From: Aquilaria yunnanensis | Taxonomy: Eukaryota; Streptophyta; Magnoliopsida; Malvales; Thymelaeaceae | Assembly (NCBI GenBank): GCA_039654915.1 | Contig: CM077594.1 | Span: forward strand, 20,459,001-20,523,000 | Length of the DNA: 64,000 bases | Direction: 5' to 3' | Shown here: positions 35,339 to 45,672 of the stretch, piece after piece | Layout: every line of letters begins with the position of its first letter | Numbering within the stretch: the stretch's first letter is position 1 | Notes under the pieces: generated by a model | Databases searched by the model: none | What the model saw: only the letters and a program-made list of their open reading frames with translations | Told to the model about the DNA's origin: nothing | Position numbers and translations under genes: made by a program

Positions 35339-36079
35339 CCCTGGTTAGTGAGTCAAGCCTAAAAGTTGATTTATTTTGTTCTGTTTTGTTTATTTTTATG
35401 TGAATTTATATGTTATATTTACTTATTCTAAACATGCATAATGCATTCACAAAATGAAGCTCTATACCCGAGCTTCCTTAAATCAAACACGATTCTTTCT
35501 AAGCGGAATTGGTGTTGCTGTCCTTGTGAGGCCACGGTCTCCAAGCCTTCACCGGTTTCAAAGTAGCAAAGTAGTGTATTGCCTTCTGAGACGGTTAGTC
35601 TCTGCATGGGCCCACGAAAAGCTACGACTCGAATTAATCCATTCCTTACATTAACCCTAGAGGGTAAGGAATCGGGCTGTCACTATAATTTAGTGACGGG
35701 ATTCGGGAACTATCCCTGGCCTTTTTGATAAGCCACCTTATGCATATAGAATTCCCCACTTAACCATAGAACTGACCATAGAATTTCTACCATTTACCAA
35801 CACTATAAGCATGTTATTGTTATGCCATTTTTGTTACCTTATCCTTGGGTTTCTTTGTGTTTTATATTTATGGCTCAGACTTCTTTTCGTAATAGTTCAT
35901 GTGTTATTAATTGATATCTAACTCGTTGTTAACCTTGTTATTCTTTTGTTATACTTCTGTTTTGTACAATTTTTCGTCATGCATCAAAACCACGCACCAA
36001 ACTGTAATAACTTTTGATCTTTCTAAATGACAACTAAAAATCTCGAAGTTCTACGATAGTTGATAATCAAACTCACTTA

Positions 36080-36330
36080 TTGCATGCATCCATTACATCA
36101 ATCATGTGCATACAAAGTCTGATAAAAACATAATCTCATTTTGTATTGCATGCATCCATTACATCAATCACGTGCATACAAAGTTTGATAAAACATAATC
36201 TCATTTTGTATTGCACGCATCCATTACATTAAATACATGCATACAAAGTCTGATAAAAACATAATCTCATTTTGTATTACATACATCCATCACATCAATC
36301 AATTGCATATAAAGTTTAATAAAATGAATC
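36080..36330. repeat. 66-bp tandem repeat in the leader, four copies
   Basis: Units contain GCATCCATTACATCAATCA, GTGCATACAAAGTCTGATAA and CATAATCTCATTTTGTATT, repeating at about 66 bp upstream of the gag remnant. Possibly structural RNA of the leader, but no function can be shown. Confidence 0.75.
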
Positions 36331-36394
36331 TCACTTTAGAAACGGTAAAATTGGCCATCAACACCGATATCCAGCTCGGCTCCAAATAAGATTA

Positions 36395-37497
36395 ATGGCA
36401 GAACAAACCAAAGGACGTCTCATAGATATGAAGTCCAATATAGAAAGTATGGCTGAGCAAATGAAACAGTTAATGGAGTTAGCGACCCAAGTCCCCGTCA
36501 ATGACCCACAAGATCTAACCTATCCTCCCCAATTCACTCAGAACAGGTCTCAGTTCAAGAGAAGCTCTTTCATGACTCAGGTCTATCTGATATCATTCAT
36601 CTAAGGCACAGTCCAATTTTTGAAGAAAAGAAGCTCCTGCTTAAAGAAGAAGAGAATACTAAAAAAACTCAAGATCATAGAAAAGAGACTGCGGACCATT
36701 GAAAGAGGCACTTTATCTCTTTTGATGAACAATCTTTGCTTGATACCAGATGTTGTGATTCCCTCATACTTTAAGATACCTGACTTTGTGAAATATGATG
36801 GAATAAGTTATCCCATCAATTATATTACGCTGTTTCTAAGGAAAATACAACCACTCACAAGAGACGAGAAAGTGTTGATAGCACTTTTTCAAAAAAAATC
36901 TTATAAAGTCAGCACTACAATGGTATCTAAGTCAAGGTCTGAGAAACATCAAAGCCTGGAATGACCTCGTTTAAGCTCTCAATCAGTAACTGTGAGCATG
37001 TTATAGACTTACCCCTAGATCACCAAATTCTCCAGAATATAGAGAAGAAGGAACAAGAGACCTTTAAGGAATACGCATAAAGGTGGAGACACTTAGCCGC
37101 ACAAGTTTAACCATCTATGATAGAAAGAGAATTGATCACCCTGTTTACCCAGGCATTAAATAGACCATTTCATGAAAAACTAGTTGGGAACACTTCAAGT
37201 AGCTTTTCAAATGTGGTCTTATCTGGAGAAAAGATCGAATTTGGAATCAAAACAGAAAAGCTGGTCGATTCTTCAATTGAAGGATGTTTCAATGAAAGAA
37301 CCGGAGCTATCCAAAACATCATCTCCAAGTCCTATGATCCAATACCACTCAAGTTACAAGTGAAAGGATATCCTATTGAGACTGTAATCTTCAAGGCTCC
37401 CTCATCAGTGCCACATACCACTCATGGGAAGAAAGGCTACTCAAGTCGATTCAATTTTCACAAGTTACAAACCTGCTACCACCCATACCAACGGTAA
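36395..37497 (+). pseudogene. Degraded gag of a Tat/Ogre-type retrotransposon
   Basis: It opens with ATG at 36395 and a segment typical of these Gags (MAEQMKQLMELATQ). After a frame change, 36720-36960 reads LIPDVVIPSYFKIPDFVKYD and RDEKVLIALFQ. After more stops, a third open piece (37117-37497) reads HEKLVGNTSSSF and GEKIEFGIK. These are successive blocks of the plant Tat/Ogre capsid region in the right order but in different frames with stops between, so no Gag can be made. It retains no zinc knuckle that I can see. The loss of gag means packaging must be supplied in trans if the element moves. Confidence 0.75.
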
Positions 37498-37499
37498 CA

Positions 37500-40360
37500 A
37501 AGATCAAGTAGCCTCCTCTTCCAAGTTGGAATGACCCAAACGCCAAATATAAAATGTTCAATTGGGCATTGTGTGGCACTAAAACTCAAGGTCCAATAGT
37601 TGGTCGAGTTTAAATTCCTAGGCCATGATGTGATTGGTAAATGAAAGTGAAGATTTCGAGCTGGAATTACATTGATTTTGGAAGGACTCCAAGTCAGATC
37701 TGACCTAATAGTCCGCACACACTTTTGAATGACAGGGAATCCTTTGAATAAACTTGTATCTTTGAAAGCTTGCAAAAGTAATTTAATAGTAAAAATCTCC
37801 TAGATTTAGTCCAGAATCTAGGGTGTAGTCTTTGTTAAATGGACACCTGCTATTCTTTTTCTGGTACAACAAAAAGATGTGATGCGTGCATTCTACTACT
37901 TTCCATTTTTACACTCTTTGCCATTATACTATCCATTATTGCTATCACACTTTACTTTTTCGACAACCGGTAATTCTTTTTGTTCTCTAACAAAAAGATG
38001 TTGCGTGTGCATTCTACCACTTTTTAATTCCATTATTACATCTACACATTCTACCAATTTTTACCAAAAATTCAATTATTACACCTACACATTCCACCAC
38101 TTCTTACCAAAAATTCCATTTTTACATCCATCTCTCACTCCTTTCCATTATACTATCCATTATTGCCATCATACTTTGCTTTCTAAATGATACTACTCGT
38201 GGGTGAAAATAAAAAGTTAAGGAAAATTTGATAGTAGTGATCTTGAAAGTGCTGCCAAATCTAGTAAGAAGGATTTCAAACGTTGCACCTCAACCCTCAA
38301 AAGGAATTCACAGTGGTTATCAACATCCTTGCAAGAAGTCCGGTGTTAGCTTCCAAATCCAAAGAAGTTAGCTCTCATATTAAATGGCTTTAATGGTCTC
38401 TCAATTCTCATGAATGCTCAACACAAGCAAAGGTTCTCAGTTCTCTGCAACACAAACTCCAAAAAAAAAAAAAAAAGAGAAAGTTCATCCCTTCCATCAA
38501 AAAGCCAACAAGGGAAAATTCAAAACCAAAAAAAGTGAGACTGAGAGCAAACACAAGCAAGTAAGGCCACTTGAATCATCTCATTTCAAGAAGGCTATGA
38601 TCTCGGTTCTTTGTAACAAAAACTCCGAAAAGGAAAAAGTTCATCCCTTCCACCAAAAAGCCAACAAGGGAAAATTCAAAACCAAAAAGAACTGAGAACA
38701 AGCACGAGCAAGCAAGGTCACTTGAGTCATCTCACTTCAAGAGAGTTATCAAGTATGTTATCACCATAGCTCACACAAAAAAAAAACAAAAAAACAAAAA
38801 AAAAAAGAGGAAAAAGGGCTCAAACTAGAAAAAAAAAAAAAGAAAGAAAAAAAGTGAGCTATGGATTCTAGACTGAAAACCTGCAAAGGCAGTTTAGAAC
38901 ACAAAAGCAACCCTCGAACCAAGCATACATAAAGACCACGATAGTTGGGGGGCAACAGATGAGGTTTAACTTTCTGGAAAGAGTGGCAAGTTTGAGGTCA
39001 TCACTATTGAGTTTTTCATCATAATCAAATTTGCTCACGAGTAGTATTAAAAGACCCTTCTTTCAAACCACTTAAACTTAACTTTCCTCAGACTTATCAT
39101 CCTCATTCAGCTAAAAGACTATCATTGTGAAACATGTTTCTACCTTATTTAATACTGCTCACGAGTAGTATTAAAAGACCATTCTTTCACACCACTTAAA
39201 TTTAACTTTCCTCAGACCTAACATCCTCATTCAGTTAAAAGGCTATCATTGCAAACCATGTTTCTACCTTATTTAATACTGCTCACGAGTAGTATTAAAA
39301 GTCCATTCTTTCACACCACTCAAACTTAACTTTACTCAGACCTAATATTTACCTCTTAATATTATTCTCATTCAGCTAAAAAACAAAACAAAACAAAAAA
39401 CATTCAAACTTAACTTTCCTCACACCTAACATTTACCTCTCGATATCATCCTCATTCAGTTAAAAGGCTATTATTGTGAATCATGTTTCTACCTTATTGC
39501 CTTGCACAGTTTATGTCTTCGAGTTGGAAAGGGAAGAATGGCAGGACATTTTAATTGAAAACAAAGACCGTAAATTACTTTGTCAAGCTTTGCAAATTGA
39601 TGAAAGTTTTTCTTTAAGGCCAAACCATTATTCATTAATGTGTGTAGACTTAAAAGTGAGGAGATAGCTTGAGTCTTTCTTTAATAAGATGTGGTTCTTG
39701 TAAGAGAAATTTACGATCAAGTGCCATCACAAAGGTCTAGAAATGCTCGACCTTCTGTTAAATTAAAGGCGAGATGATATCTCTTTCCACATAAACACCA
39801 TATTCAGGGGGGCAAAGTAGTCTCTACGAAGCGTAAGAGGAGTACTGCCAACAAAGAAGTTCAATAGACAAGGGGGCAAGTCTTATGGATCAAAACATGA
39901 GTTCAAGGAAGAGCAATCATTCAGATTATAACATGGGAATAAGTAAGTGTCGGCACGGTCACAAGAAAAGGGGCAAAGCAGACATTGAAAGTAAAGCCTT
40001 TGATGGTATCAAATCCATGACAATGGATGAATACCCGAAAGAGATATAAATTATGAGACAGGCCAACTTTAAAGAAATTGAGGCCAAAATTCAAAGAACA
40101 AGTCAAAGAAAGAGGATTTTGAAAAGAGTTGGGCTTTTGAGGCAGCGAACAAAAGCTGAAAAGCATAAAGAGATTCAATAATAGTCCAAGAAGGCCATCA
40201 CAAAAGAGGATCCAGTAAAACAAAGACATAAAGAACTAGGTCCATACAAAAAAAAGCCATTAGTTACACATGCTCTGCATTCATGCATTTCATATCATGC
40301 ATACATAGCCTTTACATAACAAGGACCAAACGGGAATCACATTCACAGCACAGTTACAGC
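37500..40360. repeat. Non-coding internal region of the 15.4 kb element with several tandem repeats
   Basis: Contains a loose repeat of CATTCTACCACTTTTTA-type text (about 37880-38165), a two-copy repeat of about 156 bp (38430-38700, landmark TTCATCCCTTCCA at 38484 and 38640), A-rich tracts (38780-38850), and a 124-bp repeat (landmark GCTCACGAGTAGTATTAAAA at 39033, 39157 and 39281) that decays toward 39490. Open frames here are short, and I recognise no pol motif in any frame. This is where protease, RT and integrase would sit in a complete relative. Confidence 0.6.
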
Positions 40361-40489
40361 AATATAAGCTGAGATCTCAATGTCATCAGCTCTTACCAAT
40401 CTATCACTGGATACACAGCTAATATGCGGGACCAACCCGCATCAGGAATTCAAGGATAAAGTAGACAATATTGTCAAAAGCTTAGCTAC

Positions 40490-40835
40490 CGATTCAATAA
40501 TCGAGGCTACACCTAGAAGGATAGGATTGACGCCAGCTAGTAGTATCCAAGATAAGAGATAGCTATAGCCAAGGATAAGGCTGATATCAAAAAAATATAA
40601 AGCCTGGCAATCGATTTAATAATCGAGACTACACCTGGAAGGACAGGATTGACGTCAGCTAGTAGTATCCAAGATAAGAGATAGCTGTGGTCAAAGATAA
40701 GGCAGACATCAAGAAATATTGTCGTTGAAACTTTGTCAAAAGCGGACAAAAGATTCAATAATCAAGGACTGGATCAATGTCATGCCTGATGAGATATCAA
40801 AGATAAGAAATATCTATGATACTAAAATAAAGTAG
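40490..40835. repeat. ~122-bp tandem repeat upstream of the NABP-like ORF
   Basis: The segment containing ATCGAGGCTACACC, AGGATTGACG and TAGTAGTATCCAAGATAAGAG occurs at about 40500 and 40622 with a degenerate third copy to about 40835. The second copy contains TGACGTCA (40650-40657), a palindromic bZIP/TGA-factor site. It could be a promoter-proximal array for the ORF at 40954; this is inference. Confidence 0.6.
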
Positions 40836-40953
40836 GATCCACTTTTCCGGTTAAACGGCGGATACGGTACTCCGTGACTCTCAAGTCGGTTCTCTCAGTT
40901 GCCCATAATAACTGATTCCTTCACCCCTTCTTTCTTTTACTTCCTCCTAGAAA

Positions 40954-41373
40954 ATGGATCCTACTTTTTCCGCTCTACGAAAATATTTCCCTTCTTTCCC
41001 AATAAATGTTCTTAAAATGATTTACCAAGCTAGATGTGAAAGGATTAGAGTCTTTATGCACAAAGGCATTCCTGACAATGTGCGGTGCTTAATTGAAGCT
41101 AAGGTCCGCTCGGCTGATGAAGTTTCAGACGCATTTGTGCCCCGTATGCCCGGCTTAGGTAAAAGCGCTTATGCCGAAAAGCGAAGAGCAAAGAGGCTAG
41201 GTGTCTGTCATAAATGTGGACGATGGAATTGCGATGCTAAATGTCGTTCTTTAGGGATGATCACCAAAAATCTTGAAGATAAAAGAAAATTCATCAAGAA
41301 TGGCCTGCGTAAGGAATCTTTGGATAATATCCTATTAACTTTTGAAACACATTCTTGTGAAATAGTGCAATGA
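40954..41373 (+). CDS. Basic cysteine-rich protein resembling plant-virus nucleic-acid-binding proteins (NABP), inside the retrotransposon
   Basis: Intact ORF of 139 residues, single exon, with a favourable start context (AAAATGG). The N-terminal ~60 residues look helical. Residues 70-81 form a basic stretch (KSAYAEKRRAKR) followed at once by a four-cysteine cluster, C85-x2-C88-x4-C93-x3-C97 (CHKCGRWNCDAKC). The order Gly/Ser, basic block, cysteine cluster is the signature of the 3'-proximal NABPs of carla-, viti- and allexivirus-type filamentous RNA viruses; several of those are RNA-silencing suppressors. The best reading is a captured viral-type gene, but a retroelement zinc-finger protein of other origin is possible. 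It is followed by a 40-codon open frame (41380-41502) of no clear meaning. No stop or frameshift is present, unlike the gag remnant in the same element. Confidence 0.5.
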   Translation: MDPTFSALRKYFPSFPINVLKMIYQARCERIRVFMHKGIPDNVRCLIEAKVRSADEVSDAFVPRMPGLGKSAYAEKRRAKRLGVCHKCGRWNCDAKCRSLGMITKNLEDKRKFIKNGLRKESLDNILLTFETHSCEIVQ

Positions 41374-41560
41374 GAAATTATGGATTTATGGTGGACTTTC
41401 CGTAAAGAACAGGATCGTTACAGTCTTGAAAATCTGACTTTTAATGACCCAGTCTGCCAGTTTGTGAGAAAACTGGATGGGATGCAAATCGCCAATTCAT
41501 AGAAGGCATTGAAGACGTTACTGAATGCAAAATCAATGGAACACGTGGACCAAAGTCACG

Positions 41561-41860
41561 ATTACTGTACATACTAGCTGTCGCTTTTGAAATTATCCTC
41601 CTAATAATGTACCCACTCCTGACATGAGATACAGTTATGACTACTGTATATAGCTGCCACTTTTGAAATTTTCCTTCTCTTCCAACAATCACGTACCTAC
41701 TCCTGACGTAAGCTACAGTAGTGACTACTGTACATGCTAGCAGCTATTTTGAAAATTTTCCTCCTCTTTTAACGATAGTGTACCCATACCTGACCAGAGT
41801 CATGCCCGTGACTACTGTGAATAGCTGGCAATAATGTATCCATTCTTGAAAAATAAAATT
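41561..41860. repeat. Promoter-proximal tandem repeat of 79-87 bp, 3.5 copies, upstream of the LOG ORF
   Basis: The landmark (A/T)TACTGT recurs at 41561, 41640, 41724 and 41811 (steps 79, 84, 87), each followed by AGCTG..., TTTTGAAA, TCCTCCT and a CCTGAC motif. One copy carries TGACGTAAG (41704-41712), identical to the core of as-1-type elements bound by TGA bZIP factors. The array ends about 20 bp before the TATA box, so it has the geometry of repeated enhancer modules. Confidence 0.65.
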
Positions 41861-41878
41861 ATTGCCTTATCTCTTCAT

Positions 41879-41889
41879 CTCTATAAATA
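41879..41889 (+). promoter_or_regulatory. TATA box upstream of the LOG ORF
   Basis: TCTATAAATATATCC ends about 30 bp before the ATG at 41922. The spacing implies a very short 5' leader (initiation near 41905-41915) if used. With the repeat array just upstream, it looks like a private promoter separate from the LTR. Confidence 0.55.
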
Positions 41890-41921
41890 TATCCTCTTTT
41901 CTCACAAGGATAAGGATAGGA

Positions 41922-42551
41922 ATGGAGAAAACCCCAACTCGTAAATCCCGAAGTATTTGTGTATTTTCTGGGGCTTTTCCTGGAAAAGATGAAGAGTACT
42001 TAAAGGCAGCCAACCATTTGGGTAGAGTATTAGCTGAGCGAAAAATACATTTAGTTTATGGAGGAGGTAGTGTCGGATTAATGGGAGGTGTAGTATCAGC
42101 AGCATCTTTAGGAGGAAGTCAAGTTTTGGGTATCATCCCTAGACCTTTGAAATTTGTTTCCGGAGGCACGATTGAAGAAGAATTAATGGTAAAAAATCTA
42201 CAAGAGCGTGTGCTACAAATGCTTTTAAATGCTGATGCTTTCATGGCTCTACCCGGCGGTTTTGGTACATTAGGAGAAGTCTTCCAAATTGCTTCCATGG
42301 CCCAACTTAATTTGCATAAGAAACCCATTGGGCTTTTGAATATTAACAATTTCTTTACAGGTCTGATAACTTTTATGGATTATGCTATGCAGAAGAATTT
42401 CATATCAAGAGTGGCACGGCGAATCATAATATCCCCAACAACTGCTGAAGAATTACTAGATAAAATGCAAGCTTTTGTTCCTGAACCAGATCCAGCGATG
42501 ATCCAAATAGACTGGGCACGACAGTCTTTCCCAACCAGTTCCGTCCCATAA
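41922..42551 (+). CDS. LONELY GUY (LOG)-family cytokinin riboside 5'-monophosphate phosphoribohydrolase, intronless, inside the retrotransposon
   Basis: Intact ORF of 209 residues, the usual length of plant LOG proteins (about 200-225). LOG enzymes cut cytokinin nucleotides to free, active cytokinin bases in the cytosol. Visible motifs: a Rossmann-like start ICVFSGAFPGKDEEY (12-26), LVYGGGSVGLMG (44-55), VLGIIP (68-73), and the family signature LPGGFGTLGE (110-119) containing PGGxGTxxE with Glu119. Arg96 (LQERVLQM) aligns with the catalytic Arg of the MHxRKxxM motif, but the Lys after it is Val. The protein ends VPEPDPAMIQIDWARQSFPTS. Host LOG genes have several introns; this copy has none, which points to capture from an mRNA or from a non-plant source. 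Divergence in the Arg motif leaves substrate specificity open. The start at 41922 was chosen because it is the first ATG after the TATA box and matches the LOG N-terminus. Confidence 0.85.
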   Translation: MEKTPTRKSRSICVFSGAFPGKDEEYLKAANHLGRVLAERKIHLVYGGGSVGLMGGVVSAASLGGSQVLGIIPRPLKFVSGGTIEEELMVKNLQERVLQMLLNADAFMALPGGFGTLGEVFQIASMAQLNLHKKPIGLLNINNFFTGLITFMDYAMQKNFISRVARRIIISPTTAEELLDKMQAFVPEPDPAMIQIDWARQSFPTSSVP

Positions 42552-43094
42552 TTATCCTCTACTCACCCTGTTGAAGTATTGTGGAAGAAGAAGAGATCTG
42601 ATCCGTTTTTCTTGTCCTTTAGTTTTAATTATCAGCATTTTCTTTCGTGTTCCAGTTTTTCTTTTCAGGGAATTTCCTTTTTATCTTATAAGATAGTTTC
42701 GTCCATGCTGATATTAAAACCATGGGACAATGCCTTTAGGTTGGAATGGCTGAGTAAAGAGTAATTTTTATTACTCTTGAGACGCATCCTATTAGGTCTA
42801 CTAGGCATGACATTTTGGGGTAGTTAAGCTTTAACCTTATTGGGATGACATATCTCTCAAGCGAATCTATATTTACTGAAAAAAATATTAGATGAACCTT
42901 GGATATTGATTCCAAACATCCGTTCCCTTTATATAATTTGTCAGTGTTATTGTCATCATCAAGATTCACTTGTTTTATCGAAGCCTAATTCTTTGCACTC
43001 GTCTATTATGAAAATTCACACTTTCGAAGAAAATTATTCCAATTTCAATTGCTTCCATATAAATTTCGCTCGAGGTCCTAAGGAAAGCTCCTTA
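42552..43094. other. Downstream region of the LOG ORF
   Basis: Presumed 3' UTR and spacer of the LOG transcription unit. I see no further gene. It passes directly into the hairpin-bearing tandem repeats. Confidence 0.4.
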
Positions 43095-45535
43095 GCCTCA
43101 AAATCAATTTTCATCATCGGGGTTTTAAGGATAGAACCTTTGCCACGAAAACAATCAATTTTCATCATCGGGGTTTTAAGGATAGAACCTTTGCCTCGAA
43201 AACAATCAATTTTCATCATCAAGGTTTTAAGGATGGAACCTTTGCCTCGAAAACAATCAATTTTCATCATCGGGGTTTTAAGGATAGAACCTTTGCCTCG
43301 AAAATAATCAATTTTCATCGTCGGGAGTTTAAGGATGGAACCTTTGTCTCGAAAACAATCAACGGTAGGACTGCTCCTATCGTCGGGGTTTTAAGGATGA
43401 AACCTTTGCCTCGAAAACAATCAATTTTCCTTCAACGGTAGGACTGCTCCTATCGCCGGGGTTTTAAGGATGGAACCTTTGCCTCGAAATCAATCAACGG
43501 TAGGACTGCTCCTATCGTCGGGATTTTAAGGATGGAACCTTTGTCTCGAAAACAATCAACGGTAGGACTGCTCCTATCGTCGGGGTTTTAAGGATGGAAC
43601 CTTTGCCTCGAAAACAATCAATTTTCATCGTCGGGATTTTAAGGATGGAACCTTTGTCTCGAAAACAATCAACGGTAGGACTGCTCCTATCGTCGGGGTT
43701 TTAAGGATGGAACCTTTGCCTCGAAAACAATCAATTTTCCTTCAAACGATAGGAGAGTTCCTATCGTCGAGGTTCTAAGGTAGGACCCTTAACCTCAAAA
43801 CAATCAATTTTCCTTCAAACGATAGGAGAGTTCCTATCATCGAGGTTCTAAGATAGGGCCCTTAACCTCAAAACAATCAATTTTCCTTCAAACGATAGGA
43901 GAGTTCCTATCGTCGAGGTTCTAAGGTAGGACCCTTAACCTCAAAACCATCAATTTTCCTTCAAACGATAGGAGAATTCCTATCGTCGAGGTTCTAAGGT
44001 AGGGCCCTTAACCTCAAAATCATCAATTTTCCTTCAAACGATAGAAGAGTTCCTATCGTCGAGGTTCTAAGGTAGGGCCCTTAACCTCAAAACAATCAAT
44101 TTTCCTTCAAACGATAGGAGAGTTCCTATTGTCGAGGTTCTAAGGTAGGACCCTTAACCTCAAAATCATCAATTTTCCTTCAAACGATAGGAGAGTTCCT
44201 ATCGTCGAGGTTCTAAGGTAGAACCCTTAACCTCAAAATCATCAATTTTCCTTCAAAATGATAGGAGAGTTCCTATCGTCGAGGTTCTAAGGTAGGACCC
44301 TTAACCTCAAAATCATCAATTTTCCTTCAAACGATAGGAGAGTTCCTATCGTCGAGGTTCTAAGGTAGGACCCTTAACCTCAAAATCATCAATTTTCCTT
44401 CAAACGATAGGAGAGTTCCTATCGTCGAGGTTCTAAGGTAGGACCCTTAACCTCAAAATCATCAATCAATCATTCAGTCCATCTTACAATGATAGAACCT
44501 TTTCTATCGTTAGAGGTTCTAAGGACCTTTCCTTAAACCTCAATCAAACAATCAATCATTCAGTCCATCTTACAACGATAGAACCTTTCCTATCGTTAGC
44601 GGTTCTAAGGACCTTTCCTTAAACCTCAAACAAACAATCAATCATTCAGTCCATCTTACAATGATAGAACTTTTCCTATCGTTAGAGGTTCTAAGGACCT
44701 TTCCTTAAACCTCAATCAAACAATCAATCATTCAGTCCATCTTACAACGATAGAACCTTTCCTATCGTTAGAGGTTCTAAGGACCTTTCCTTAAACCTCA
44801 AGCAAACAATCAATCATTCAGTCCATCTTACAACGATAGAACCTTTCCTATCGTTAGAGGTTCTAAGGACCTTTCCTTAAACCTCAAACAAACAATCAAT
44901 CATTCAGTCCATCTTACAACGATAGAACCTTTCCTATCGTTAGAGGTTCTAAGGACCTTTCCTTAACCTCAAACAAACAATCAATTATTCAGTCCATCTT
45001 ACAACGATAGAACCTTTCCTATCGTTAGAGGTTCTAAGGTAGGGCCCTTAACCTCAAAACAATCAATTTTCCTTCAAACGATAGGAGAGTTCCTATCGTC
45101 GAGGTTCTAAGGTAGGACCCTTAACCTCAAAACCATCAATTTTCCTTCAAACGATAGGAGAGTTCCTATCATCGAGGTTCTAAGATAGGGCCCTTAACCT
45201 CAAAACAATCAATTTTCCTTCAAACGATAGGAGAGTTCCTATCGTCGAGGTTCTAAGGTAGGGCCCTTAACCTCAAAACAATCAATTTTCCTTCAAACGA
45301 TAGGAGAGTTCCTATCGTCGAGGTTCTAAGGTAGGACCCTTAACCTCAAAACAATTAATTTTCCTTCAAACGATAGGAGAGTTCCTATCGTCGAGGTTCT
45401 AAGGTAGGACCCTTAACCTCAAAATCATCAATTTTCCTTCAAACGATAGGAGAGTTCCTATCGTCGAGGTTCTAAGGTAGGACCCTTAACCTCAAAATTA
45501 TCAAATTTTCCCTTCAATGATAGGAGAGTTTCTAT
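43095..45535. repeat. Four-block tandem repeat array with a conserved small hairpin
   Basis: Block A (43095 to about 43735) has 51-bp units (TTTTAAGGATGGAACCTTTGCC) with a longer variant including CGGTAGGACTGCTCCTATCG. Block B (about 43736-44460) has ten 73-bp units at 43747, 43820, 43893, 43966 and so on, each with CGATAGGAGAGTTCCTATCG. Block C (44461 to about 45030) has seven units of 86/85 bp with AACGATAGAACCTTTCCTATCGTT. Block D (about 45031-45535) returns to 73-bp units. Most longer units keep a CGATAG...CTATCG stem although the rest has diverged. The frame across block A is open because 51 is divisible by three, giving a 17-residue repeat peptide; I do not consider it a gene. Confidence 0.85.
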
Positions 45536-45657
45536 CGCAGAGGCTCTAAGGAAGATTGCTTAACCTTATGGTTTAGGCGGTGAGAAGGTTCTCAAGGCCT
45601 AGCTGACCCTGACGAAATTTGGTAACGACTTTGCATACATCATGTCCTATGAAGTAT

Positions 45658-45672
45658 GCAAAGGGGGGCAGC
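45658..45672 (+). other. Polypurine tract of the 15.4 kb element
   Basis: GCAAAGGGGGGCAGC lies immediately upstream of the 3' LTR start TGTTGACACCC, the expected place for plus-strand priming. Confidence 0.75.

Noticed and set aside
41380..41502. 40-codon ORF right after the NABP-like ORF
   Set aside because: Too short and without a recognisable motif; could be the tail of a longer ancestral frame but cannot be supported.
42906..43307. Open frame encoding a repeated 17-residue peptide on + and - strands (51-bp array)
   Set aside because: The unit length is divisible by three, so frames stay open on both strands by default. No start context, domain or continuation into unique sequence.
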